64,000 nucleotides of DNA from positions 7,331,001 to 7,395,000 of the forward strand of contig NZ_LT607413.1 of assembly GCF_900091495.1 (NCBI RefSeq). Reading direction: 5' to 3'. Shown here piece after piece: positions 33,701-41,326 of this stretch. Numbering within the stretch: the first letter of the stretch is position 1; each line of letters starts with the position of its first letter. The translations under genes were made by a program, and so were the position numbers. This DNA comes from Micromonospora echinospora. Its GTDB lineage: Bacteria > Actinomycetota > Actinomycetes > Mycobacteriales > Micromonosporaceae. The notes beneath the pieces are model-generated. The model did not search any database. It saw nothing but the letters and a program-made list of their open reading frames with translations, and was not told where the DNA came from.

Positions 33701-35829
33701 GGGAACGGCGGGTACAGCTCCAGCACCTCGAACAACCCGTCACCGTCGACGTCGGCGTCGAGGAACTCGCTGGTGCACGCGCCCTCCTTGTCGCAGCTGT
33801 AGCCGGCCAGCCCGGTGTCGGTCGCGCCGAGGACGAAGCCGGCGCCGGTGGACAGCCAGATGCGCCGCTGCCCGCCCGTGCCGAGACAGCACGGGTAGAT
33901 CTCGACCAGGTCGGTCCGGTCGTCACCGTTGACGTCGACCGGCACGTGCCTGGCCGCGCCGCTGGCCGGCATCGACGTGTCGGTGGCCACCTGCGCGAAC
34001 CCGTACCCGGTGGAGAGCCACGTCTTGCGGGTGTAGCTGGTGAGGAACGGCTGGAGCTCCACCATGTCGGTTTTGCCGTCGCCGTTGACGTCCAGCATCA
34101 CGAAACGACTGCCGGTGCCGTCGGCCTTCGGCGCGCTCCAGGAGATGGTGTCGCTCGTGCCGGCGACGAAGCCCGTCCCGTTGGACATCCACAGACGTCG
34201 GCCACCGGCACCGAACAGCCCCGGGTACACCTCGAGCAGGTCCGACCGGCCGTCGCCGTTGACGTCGACCGGGTAGAACTGGCGGTTGACGTCGAACCCG
34301 ATCCCCGAGTCGTTGGTGGCCAGGGTGAACGCGCTGCCGTCGGACAACCAGGTGGCGCGGCAGTAGTGCACCGGCCACAGGCCGCAGGCGTACAGCTCGA
34401 CGACGTCGGTGCGGCCGTCGCCGTTGACGTCCATGGCCAGAAAACGGGAGTCGTCACGGCTGCTGGCGGTCTTGGAGGAGGCGGTGTTCGTCAGCGCGAA
34501 CCCGGTGCCGTTGGACAGCCACAGCCGTCGTCCCCACCCGAACCCGCTCGGGTACAGCTCGATGAGGTCGGACTTCCCGTCGCCGTTGACATCACCGTCC
34601 AGGAACCGGCTGTCGGCGTGGTAGGGCAGGTCGGTGTGGACCGAGGTTCGCGAGAATGTGGAGCCGTCCGAGATCCAGGTGCGCCGCTCGTAGGTGAGCC
34701 AGTTCGGCATCAGCTCAAGCAGATCCGTGCGCCCGTCGCCGTTGATGTCCATGGTCAGGTGCCGGGCATCGGTGTGGTTGCCCATCCCGGTGTCCTGGTT
34801 TCCGGCGACGAACGACGGTGTCCCGGTCTGGTACGCGATCCTCGTCGCCGGCAGCGCGGTGCCGCTGACGACGAAACCCGAACCGTCCACCACGGCGTCC
34901 CTGCCGAACTGCTGCACGCCGGCCAGCAGTGACCGGCCGGTCGCGGCGCTGGTGGTGTACGTCAGCTTGTAGGCCCGCAATCGGCTGCCGCCCACCGTCA
35001 GGTCGATGGTCTTCAGGCGCCCGTGGACGGTGGTGAACACGCCGTTGCCGATAGCGTTCCGCTCCCTGTCCGGTCGGGTCTCGTAGTGGAACCTGACGGT
35101 AGTGCCGTTGTAGGCCACCGAGTCCAGGGCTTCCCAGCAGCACTCGAACAGGTCACTGCGCCAGGTGTAGGTGACGGTGTTGCCCTTGGTGTCGACGACC
35201 TGGCTCAGGCCCCATCGGACGACCAGGCCGGTTCCCGCCTGCAGGACGGGGGCGTAGACCCGCCTCGTGCCGTCCTTGGCCACCACGGTCCACCGGCTGT
35301 CCGCCCCGGTGCCGGTCAGCGTGACCTTGAGATAGCTCTCGTTCCTGGTGGTGTGCGTGCCACCGGCCAGGCAACCGGGGCTGCCCGTACCCGGCGGGCA
35401 CACGATGATCTCCTCGCCGTCGACCACGTGCAGATCCGAGGCGTCGTACCGGGGAGCTCCGCGGCCCGGCGCCACCCGCTCGATGACGTTCACGCCCGCC
35501 AGGTCCCAGCCCACGCCGACCCAGCCGTTGCCGGCCGAAGACTTGTACCGCAGCGCAAGCTGCGGTGTGATCGTCCGGAAATTCGGGACCTCGATGCGGA
35601 TCACGTCAGTGAAGGCGCCGCCACCCTCAACCTGCCAGGACCGCTCCGGGACCTCCGGCTCGCGGGTCTTGGTGAGCTCGGCGAGTGGCGTCCGCTTCTC
35701 AGCCGACTCGCCCTTGTCGTCCGAGGACGCCGACGGCGGCGGCAACGCAACGGCGGTGCCCGGAAGCCCGACCACGAAGGCCACCAACAACAACCCGGTG
35801 CGGAGTACGTGGCTGATCCGAATCGACAC
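30760..35829 (-). CDS. Secreted RHS-repeat protein with SpvB-like and FG-GAP N-terminus
   Basis: A 1689-residue exported polymorphic-toxin shell. Signal peptide is about residues 1-30. An SpvB/TcaC-like N-terminal domain follows (GGAFTDVIRIEVPNF, GNGWVGVGWDLAG). FG-GAP/VCBS repeats of the DVNGDGRTDLLEL type span roughly 345-720. The TcB-like middle region and many YD repeats (YDALDRLVRE, WDDAGRLVAQTDARG) run to the end. It stops at VYLKAR-TAA, exactly where RHS cores read [11 protein letters not shown], and the frame is open beyond. GTG at 35829 has GGAGCG upstream. It lies between tRNA-derived direct repeats, suggesting cargo of an integrated element. Confidence 0.9.
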   Translation of the reverse strand: MSIRISHVLRTGLLLVAFVVGLPGTAVALPPPSASSDDKGESAEKRTPLAELTKTREPEVPERSWQVEGGGAFTDVIRIEVPNFRTITPQLALRYKSSAGNGWVGVGWDLAGVNVIERVAPGRGAPRYDASDLHVVDGEEIIVCPPGTGSPGCLAGGTHTTRNESYLKVTLTGTGADSRWTVVAKDGTRRVYAPVLQAGTGLVVRWGLSQVVDTKGNTVTYTWRSDLFECCWEALDSVAYNGTTVRFHYETRPDRERNAIGNGVFTTVHGRLKTIDLTVGGSRLRAYKLTYTTSAATGRSLLAGVQQFGRDAVVDGSGFVVSGTALPATRIAYQTGTPSFVAGNQDTGMGNHTDARHLTMDINGDGRTDLLELMPNWLTYERRTWISDGSTFSRTSVHTDLPYHADSRFLDGDVNGDGKSDLIELYPSGFGWGRRLWLSNGTGFALTNTASSKTASSRDDSRFLAMDVNGDGRTDVVELYACGLWPVHYCRATWLSDGSAFTLATNDSGIGFDVNRQFYPVDVNGDGRSDLLEVYPGLFGAGGRRLWMSNGTGFVAGTSDTISWSAPKADGTGSRFVMLDVNGDGKTDMVELQPFLTSYTRKTWLSTGYGFAQVATDTSMPASGAARHVPVDVNGDDRTDLVEIYPCCLGTGGQRRIWLSTGAGFVLGATDTGLAGYSCDKEGACTSEFLDADVDGDGLFEVLELYPPFPGLATARRVWDVDSPVPDVLTSLTNEWGGTTAVNYTPSSSWPNTNNPPVVPTASAVTVGDGRGGSAVTKFTYSGGSYHWGERRFQGFRQQRESRPCVAGESACPYTETWYRQDLGALDHPERIERRAGGGALLEVTLHEYTTNGATQPRTALPTGTWVNTYNGTGNACPGEDCKRTYTTRQYNAYGELTQQVEHGDYAVAGDERTTITTFVPNPDVYIVNKPAVVTLVQGVGGQGTKLRETRNHYDGAATWNQAPSAGLETRSARWLSTDDSYVETGKEYDDSGNLTAEIDALGGRTTLGYDPTFHLYQTSETNALSQQVTAGWDTVCGRPTRVTDLNGQATTLAYDTFCRLTEKTEPGGRFERHTWVDVGDPATQHERIERPAATGTSGLQWARRYIDGLQRTWRKADRGPDAATGDIYVDTSFNARGQVAVKTAAYYWVSGQPQPTTYPTTSDYDALDRLVRETLPGGATRTKRYGVWSVTETDERGHATTDRMNAYHKRVAREQTVGGVTRIATYVHDLRDELVRSTDPGGSVITYDLDSLGRRTRLVDPNSGTTGYEWDDAGRLVAQTDARGQRTTFTYDPLGRKTGKTTRAGTPSAVTVTWTYDQVRAGYHNIGKVTTTTDGAGAKTLDHDALGRVVKTVRTVNGASYTFRYGFDAGNRALWTTYPDGDTQGTPADPLRYDGAGRLLAIPGYVDAARYNAEGKLIRLENANGTVTTRSHDTRRGWLDRITTTSGSTTIQDSTFTRDATGKIKQIDSPFPDEGWTFEYDEVGQLTVATSASTPAHHQTLSYDATGNVAANSRLGTYGYDSSRPHAVTSAGPNTYTYDTAGLMVSGAGRTLVWDGDNRLASVTRSGSTTTFGYDADGTRLFQAQGSAVRHYLGDDYEVDVTAGLATKYISVADTLVARADGTTRYWVHTDHQGSVQAQTNASGVEVHRKRYRPYGEVLSTAGTLSYEPRGFTGQRHDAAGLVYLKAR

Positions 35830-36013
35830 AGACGCTCCAGAAAGGCGCAGTCCCGGCCCTAGCCGCGATCACGGAGCGTGGCGGCCCGGATGCAACCCTA
35901 CGGCTCCTACCCGGCGAAAGTAAAGTTGTGTACTTAGATGCTTCATGCCGCCACCTGTCGTGCGTCAAGGTTCTGCACAGGGGTTGTGTCGGCCCTGACC
36001 AGAAGAGCTGACC

Positions 36014-36125
36014 ATGAGCCGCCCGCCGCAGTTTCCGGTGGAACACAAGCGGCGCATCTCACTCGGCGTGACGCCGGAGAAATGGTCATTGTGGAGGCCG
36101 CGCGCCGCAACAAGGGAGGGAGGTA
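36014..36125 (+). pseudogene. IS transposase OrfA, N-terminal remnant
   Basis: MSRPPQFPVEHKRRISLGV followed, one frame over, by GEMVIVEAARRNKGG. This is the opening of IS3-type OrfA proteins, whose consensus runs from PQFP to EAARRNKVS. A single-base shift lies near 36080. The fragment abuts the convergent IS3 relic at about 36125. Confidence 0.65.
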
Positions 36126-36868
36126 GAGGAACCTTTCCCAGGTGCGCAGGTAGGAGATATCCGCGGCCCACAGCCGGTTCGGTGCGGTGGCGGTGAACTA
36201 CCGCTGGACCAGGTCCGGGGCGGTCGCGGTCGACGTGGCCTTGTGGCGGGGCTTACCGCGCCGCCGGCGGTGGGCGCCCTCGACACCGGCCAGACGCATC
36301 AGCCGGGCCACCGCCTTGCGGTTCCACCGGTGACCACGCTCGGGCAGCTCAGCGGTCAGCCGGCGAGCACCGTAGACGCCACGGTGCTCCCACCACGTCT
36401 GCCAGGTCGCCTCGATTCGAGCCTGGTCATGGCGTTCCCTGTCGGCGGCGCGCTGCCGGCCTGTCCGGAGCCACTGGTAGAAGGCGCTGTGGCCGACACC
36501 GAGAAGCCGGCAGAGCAGACGGACCGGGTAGGTGGTCTTCTCCGCGTCGATGAACCGGTACACGTCAGCCCAGATCGCCGCTCCGTCTCGCGTGCGAAGA
36601 AGACCTCGGCATTTTTCAGGATCTCCTTCTCCAACTCCAACTGAGCCACCTGACGCCGCAGCCGCAGCAGCTCAGCCCGCTCGTCAACAGCCAGATCACC
36701 GGGCCGGCCACCCTCGCGTTCCTGCCGCAACTATGCGACCCAGTTCCGCAGCATCTCGTGGTTGACGCCCAACTCCCGACCAACGTCACGGATCGTGCGA
36801 CCCGAGTCGAGCACCAACGCCGCAGCCTGGCGGCGGAACTCCTCGGGGTACTTGCTCTGTAGAGGCAT
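36126..36868 (-). pseudogene. IS3-family transposase OrfA-OrfB relic
   Basis: OrfA starts MPLQSKYPEEFRRQAAALV and reads to RNWVA, then TAG at 36731-36733. It resumes in frame with [20 protein letters not shown] and the leucine-zipper end [14 protein letters not shown]. OrfB begins in the other frame ([19 protein letters not shown]) with the HTH_21 domain. A second TAG at 36198-36200 interrupts LVQR-FTATAPNRLWAADISYL, and the rest of the DDE domain is missing. Two amber codons and truncation show it is dead. Confidence 0.85.
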
Positions 36869-36895
36869 CTGCTGCCCATCGCTACAGTGCGCCGT

Positions 36896-37216
36896 ATGGA
36901 TCTCCGCGACCTCCGGCTTGGGTTCCGAGACGATGCCCAACGGAGCCGGGCGCAGCGCGTCATTCACGACCGAATCGCCGATGACCGGTTGCAGGACGAG
37001 TGCCGCTACCTGATGAAGTTCTGGTGGCAGCTATCGATGTCGTACCAAGAGGTGACGATCGGCGAACTCCGAGAACACGTGGGCGCGGACAAGCTCCGAG
37101 CCGTTGAGACTCTGATCAAGGCAATCGGTCAATCACCCGTGGACATCGACGAGTGGATCATGTGGGCCGTCGAGGCCTTCCCGGTGATCCACGACCGGGG
37201 CAATCCGGAGAACTGA
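36896..37216 (+). CDS. Small hypothetical protein
   Basis: A 106-residue acidic protein (MDLRDLRLGFRDDAQRSRAQ start) with helical character and no motif I recognise; FPVIHDRGNPEN is the end. The start ATG at 36896 has no strong Shine-Dalgarno. It lies 28 bp from the divergent IS3 relic, whose terminal region overlaps its promoter. Possibly a resident gene of the integrated element. Confidence 0.55.
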   Translation: MDLRDLRLGFRDDAQRSRAQRVIHDRIADDRLQDECRYLMKFWWQLSMSYQEVTIGELREHVGADKLRAVETLIKAIGQSPVDIDEWIMWAVEAFPVIHDRGNPEN

Positions 37217-37417
37217 GACAGGCGCACCGTCAGTTTGGAAGATCGTTCTCGGCTGCCCTGATCGTCCGGAACGCCTGGCCGATCGCGGTGTCGTGCCGCC
37301 CGGTCGTGCCCGTTGATGGCCGCTGGCAGTATCGGCTTCTGGCCCGTGTGTGGCCCGCCAGGGCGGGCGCGACTAACTCCGTAGCGCCCTACCCACCACT
37401 CTCGACATCATGGGTCT

Positions 37418-37987
37418 ATGAGTCAGCTGCACGTGGTGAGGTATGGCCACGAGCCTCAAGACGACCCGCCGACCGACGTCGATGATGACGACACCGACGT
37501 GAAGACCACATTCGCGCATTTCGGGTTGGCCTTCTACCAGGCCTGCGTGCTGGAACATCAGGTGGTCAGCATGCTGGTCTTCTCAAAACTGCTTGAAGCC
37601 GAGGCGGAAGCAAGGAAACTCCTCAACGACCCCTGGGAGGAGCACTTTAAGGAGACCCTCGGCCGGTTGGTTCGGCGCTTCACGCAACAGGGCAAAGCCG
37701 ATCAGCAACTCGTCGAGGATCTGACCGAGGCAGTACGGCTGCGGAACCACCTCGGTCATGCCTTCTGGCGGGAACGCGCGGAGGACTTCTGCTCCGACGC
37801 CGGCCGGGCCGACATGATCGCCTTCCTGGCAGACGCTCGGGACCTCTTCATTAGGGTTGACGAACAACTCACTGAACTGAATACGGCGCAGATGAAACGC
37901 CACGCCGGTATCACGAAAGAAATGATCGATCAGCAATACCAAGAGATGCGTGCGCGCGCCGAAGCGAGAGACCAGCAGTTGTCGTAG
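37418..37987 (+). CDS. Hypothetical protein with HEPN-like RNxxxH motif
   Basis: A 189-residue, all-helical, acidic protein. LTEAVRLRNHLGHAFWRERA near residue 106 contains RNHLGH, the R-N-x3-H signature of HEPN RNase domains, set in a long helix as expected. A C-terminal coiled stretch ends with EMRARAEARDQQ. The ATG at 37418 may be leaderless. It lies 320 bp inside the tRNA-derived repeat D. HEPN proteins are toxins or defence RNases, but the single short motif is weak evidence and other roles are possible. Confidence 0.6.
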   Translation: MSQLHVVRYGHEPQDDPPTDVDDDDTDVKTTFAHFGLAFYQACVLEHQVVSMLVFSKLLEAEAEARKLLNDPWEEHFKETLGRLVRRFTQQGKADQQLVEDLTEAVRLRNHLGHAFWRERAEDFCSDAGRADMIAFLADARDLFIRVDEQLTELNTAQMKRHAGITKEMIDQQYQEMRARAEARDQQLS

Positions 37988-38270
37988 CCTTTGGCGCTGG
38001 TGCGGCGGATCTCTGAGGAGGGCCGGGGTTCGGGGCGGAGCCCCGAGTCTTCAAGGTCTTGTGCCCCGAAGCGTGGTCGGCCGGCCCGGCCGATGCCGCC
38101 CGGAGGTCGCCAGCAGGCCGGGGCCGGGCCGGCGCGGCCCGCTTGCGGGCCGCCTTGATACCCCGAGAGAACAAATCGGCAGGCAAGAAACCAGTTGTTG
38201 AAACTTGACCGACGGTCAAGCAGCGCCAGCCAGCGCCAACTTGACTGATCTTGGTCCCCCAGAACGCCGA
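37988..38270. other. Non-coding GC-rich gap
   Basis: Very GC-rich DNA with no plausible gene on either strand, then an AT-richer stretch around 38180-38230. Nothing recognisable was found apart from the hairpin that follows. Confidence 0.5.
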
Positions 38271-38303
38271 AAAGGGCCGATCCGATATCCGGATCAACCC
38301 TTT
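38271..38303. terminator. Hairpin behind tRNA remnant
   Basis: AAAGGG at 38271-38276 pairs with CCCTTT at 38298-38303, with a nested GATCCG/CGGATC stem inside. It sits just past the 3' end of the minus-strand tRNA fragment and is probably its original terminator. Confidence 0.6.
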
Positions 38304-38310
38304 GACCTGC

Positions 38311-38353
38311 GTCGGGACGGCCGGATTCGAACCGACGACCCCTTGACCCCCAG
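38311..38353 (-). repeat. Att-like copy D: tRNA-Pro (GGG) 3' half
   Basis: The minus strand reads CTGGGGGTCAAGGGGTCG and then the T-arm GGTTCGAATCC and an acceptor strand ending CGTCCCGA. This is tRNA-Pro from the anticodon loop to the 3' end. The expected 5' half (acceptor, D-arm and matching anticodon stem) is absent, so it is an attachment-site scar. The boundary at the anticodon loop is where tyrosine integrases typically cross over. Confidence 0.75.
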
Positions 38354-38589
38354 TAGTCCGGTGGCCCAGCGGCATGCTCACGCACGTTTGCCCAGGTCGC
38401 TTAAAGCATAAACCGGCCGAGTAAAGGAGTCGTAGCACCACTGCTTCAACAAACATGACCAGATCCTCTCGACAAGCTGCGCGCAGCGACTTGCCTCCCA
38501 CTGCTCGACCGCACTGTTGAAACCTGATGGCTGGCCGCGACTGGGCGGAACAGCATCGTAGCGATAATCTCAATCGAGCACCTGAGCCT

Positions 38590-38785
38590 CGACCACCACG
38601 GATGAGGGGTGGCCGTCTTGCGCACGTGTAGGCGCGATGGTGTGCGCCTGCGCAGTTCCGCGACGTGGCTGACAGTCCGACAGGGCGGCCACCGGAGCGC
38701 AAGGCGTCGAGTACCTGATCGAGTGCCTCTTGATCGAGACTGCCGAAGCCGTCGTCGACGAACAGGCTCGCGCCCGACCCGCACG
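38590..38785 (-). pseudogene. SbcC/SMC-type ATPase C-terminal fragment, frameshifted
   Basis: SLFVDDGFGSLDQEALDQVL, then DALRSGGRPVG, is the signature/Walker B/D-loop block of SbcC-like ATPases. The normal continuation VSHVAELRRRTPSRLHVRK follows in another frame, showing a frameshift near 38690. Only this end of the roughly 1000-residue gene survives. It runs head-to-head into the SUKH-like fragment. Confidence 0.75.
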
Positions 38786-39393
38786 GCCGGATGCAGCAGT
38801 TGGCGGCCTCGCCGGCGTGGTTCGTGGTCGGCGAGGACGGCGGCGGCAACCTGTACGTCGTCGACCTCGCCCCCGGGCCGCAGGGGACGTTCGTCCAGGT
38901 GCTGTTCGTGGACCACGAGATGTCGGCTGGCGCCCGCTGGCTGGCGCCCTCGCTGACCGAGCTGCTCACCGAGCGGCCCGCCACCCTGGCGAAGCTCGGT
39001 CCGGAAGGCGGGCTGCTGGTGCGGGTCGGATCGCGCAGCGGCAAGACGCTCGCCGATGTCCAGCCGACGACCGAGGTGCTGTACATCAGAGCCGGAGCCG
39101 TGCCCTCCGACCTGTCCGCGCTGGCCGGCCACCGGCTGCGCACCCTGGTCACCGAATCCGCCGTCGTCGCCAATCTTTCCGCCATCACCGAACTGCCCGC
39201 GCTGGAATACCTGCAGCTCGACGTCACGGGCTGGCAGCAGCTGCTGCGCGCCGGGCAGGTCCCGTCGACCCTGCTGGCCGCCGGCCTGAGTGGCCGTGCC
39301 GGCTGGACGGACACGGTCGAAGTGGTCAACGGTCTGCTGGCGGCCTGGAAACAGGAGCCGATCCAGGTGATCGACGTTCCGGTGCAGCTCTGA
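38770..39393 (+). pseudogene. SMI1/KNR4 (SUKH)-like protein, N-terminally truncated
   Basis: About 205 codons. SPAWFVVGEDGGGNLYVVDL and VDHEMSAGARWLAPSLTELL are the C-terminal strands of a SUKH fold, the main immunity-protein fold of polymorphic toxins. A leucine-rich tail follows (LSALAGHRLRTLVTES, LEYLQLDVTGWQQLL). The first half of the SUKH domain is missing at the junction with the SbcC-like fragment. An ATG at 38791 would permit expression of the rest. It could once have been immunity to an RHS-type toxin; this is speculation. Confidence 0.6.
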
Positions 39394-39414
39394 TCGCCGG
39401 TCCGAGTCAGGCGA

Positions 39415-40080
39415 CCACCAGGAGGTCGCGGTGCCACGTCCGGGGGATGGACGAGGTGCCGATATCCGACCCATTCCTGGGCGATCCGGCGTCCCTCGAC
39501 CAAGAGGCGGGTAGCTGCGTCATGGTGTTCCTCGGGTAGCCAGCCGACCAGCGCTCGGGCGCGGCCCTCGTCCACAGCGTTGTCACCGGCCCGCCAGCTT
39601 CGGCCTGTCGCGAAGAGTTCCGCGTAGAGCCGCACCGCGGGGCGCACCTGCAGCCCGCATGCGGCGGATCAGCCCTTGGTGGTAGCTCAGGCCGGCGTTG
39701 CGCACCGGGTCCCGTACCGGCAGCAACGGCGTCGTGGTCGGCGCCTGGCCCGGCCGCGCGGTGATCCGTCGCACCGCCCAGTCGCGGGCACCCGTGCCGC
39801 CCCCCACCAGGGCAGTCCCGTCCGGGGCTTGAACCAACGCGGTGTTGCCCAGTCCGTCTTGGGCAGGACCGTCGAGGAAGCGGCGCCGTCGGCCGTGGTG
39901 CTGACCACGGGAACGAAGTAGCCGACCGGTTGTCCATTCTCTGCGCGGTGACCAGACCGTCACCGACGACGACCGCACGTTCGACACTCTGGTAGCCGGG
40001 CAGCCTTCGAGGCTCCCGATTGGTGCCGTCGAGCAGGCCGCGGCGGGAGTGCAGGTGGTGGACGACAGCGCTCTTCACCA
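39415..40080 (-). pseudogene. Degenerate gene, possible beta-propeller protein
   Basis: Minus-strand coding character is spread over several frames: VVVGDGLVTAQRM, STTADGAASSTVLPKTDW, LVQAPDGTALVGGGTGARDW, RAGDNAVDEGRARALVGWLP. Joining them needs at least three frameshifts. The short repeated strands suggest a propeller-like protein. The family is not recognised. Confidence 0.5.
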
Positions 40081-40144
40081 CAGATTATCGATGGACGCCA
40101 GGTATGAGTTTGTCGAGGCGGAGAAGTAGACAATGAGATGCTTT

Positions 40145-40922
40145 TCATCCTGAATAGCGGTCGTTCTCGACGGCGTGTAGGACGAGGATGGCCTGGACGA
40201 TGGCGGTGGCGCGTCGTGGGCAGCAGCGCAGCTTGGTCAGGATCTTCCAGGTCTTGAGGGTGGCACGGCACGTTCGCCGACCGCCCGGATACGGGCGTGG
40301 CCTCGGTTGACGGCCTTCTGCCGCCGCGACAACCGGGGCCGGTGTCGGTGGCGCTTGAACGGGGTCCGGATCGTGCCGGCGGCACCTTGGTATCCCTTGT
40401 CCGCGAACGTCATCACGTTGCCGCTGGTCAAGGCGTCGATGAGGCCGACGGTTCGCGCGGCGGTCAGGTCGTGGACCGCGCCGGGCAGGGCGGGTGAGGC
40501 CCAGACCAGCCGTTCGGCGGGGTCGGCGACGACCTGCACGGTCACGCCATGTCGTTTGTGCTTTCCCGAGCAGTAGGGCTTCTGGTCGGCGACTCTGTCG
40601 ATGGGGATGAGGGTGCCGTCGAGGATGGCGTAGGCCAGTCGCGCTGCTCTTGTGGCGCAGGCGTTGAGGTCGTCGGCGAGGGTGGCGAGCAGGGTGATCG
40701 TCTCGCGGACGTACCTCCAGGCGGTGGTGGTGCCGATGGCGAACCCGGCAGCGAGGCGGGAGTAGGCGTCGCCGTTGCGCAGGTGCGCCAGGACCAGCAG
40801 CACCTGCCGTCCGGGTTCAGACGTCGCCATCTGCTTCCGCGTTGCGCGCGGTGACCGCGGATCAGATCCGACAGGTGGTTGAGGGTGCGGTTGGACAGGG
40901 GAATCGCGGCAGGGTAAGACAA
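40145..40922 (-). pseudogene. IS5-family (DDE_Tnp_4) transposase, frameshifted
   Basis: SYPAAIPLSNRTLNHLSDLI, then LLVLAHLRNGDAYSRLAAGF and the DDE pieces LDGTLIPIDRVADQKPYCSG and VMTFADKGYQGAAG, are intact. The end KTWKILTKLRCCPRRATAIV is in a different frame. One shift lies near 40835 (between LNP and GRQ) and one near 40250 (after GERA), so the enzyme is inactive unless frameshifting occurs. The stop at 40145 sits next to the terminal inverted repeat. Confidence 0.85.
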
Positions 40923-40989
40923 CGCGAGGCTTCCGGTTGGGGCATCGGGTTTTGGTCGACTGCTGTCTTACCGGGAGCCTCGCCCTACG

Positions 40990-41326
40990 TCGATCCCTGC
41001 CCCGACCCCACCGCCGTGACCAGCCCCGTCACGATGAAAAGGGCTGTGAAGGTTGCTCTTGGCTGGCCTGGGGCTGGCTGGCAGGGTCGGCGTCATGATC
41101 GCGGGCCTGGGTGTGGCTCATGAAAAGGGTGGCCCCCGCGGGGTGCTCTCAGTGAGATCTGCCCACCCGGCTCGAGGTCGGGGCGCCGGCCCTGCCCCTC
41201 TCGGTGGCTTGATCAGAAGCTTGCCCGACCCGTGGCCGCGGGTCGTGGCCCATCACAGTCCTGCCGCGAGAGCACATCCCGGGCCGGCGCCGCCACGACG
41301 TCTCCCCGGAAAGGCAGGACGCCGCC
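40990..41326 (+). ncRNA. Candidate IS110 bridge-RNA region (left non-coding end)
   Basis: A 337-bp segment upstream of the IS110 transposase without coding capacity of its own. It contains GGCTGGC-type repeats around 41060-41090 and several self-complementary GC runs around 41130-41270. IS110-group elements transcribe a bridge RNA from the left non-coding end that specifies target and donor. No structure was computed, so the exact RNA limits are unknown. Confidence 0.3.

Noticed and set aside
31249..34932. 1227-codon open frame on the plus strand opposite the RHS gene
   Set aside because: Shadow of the repetitive GC-rich RHS gene; residue composition is V/G/R-rich with no domain, while the minus frame has signal peptide, FG-GAP and YD repeats.
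39960..40385. Minus-strand 141-codon frame overlapping the IS5 transposase end
   Set aside because: Out of frame with the transposase C-terminal motif KTWKILTKLRCCP, which lies in another frame.
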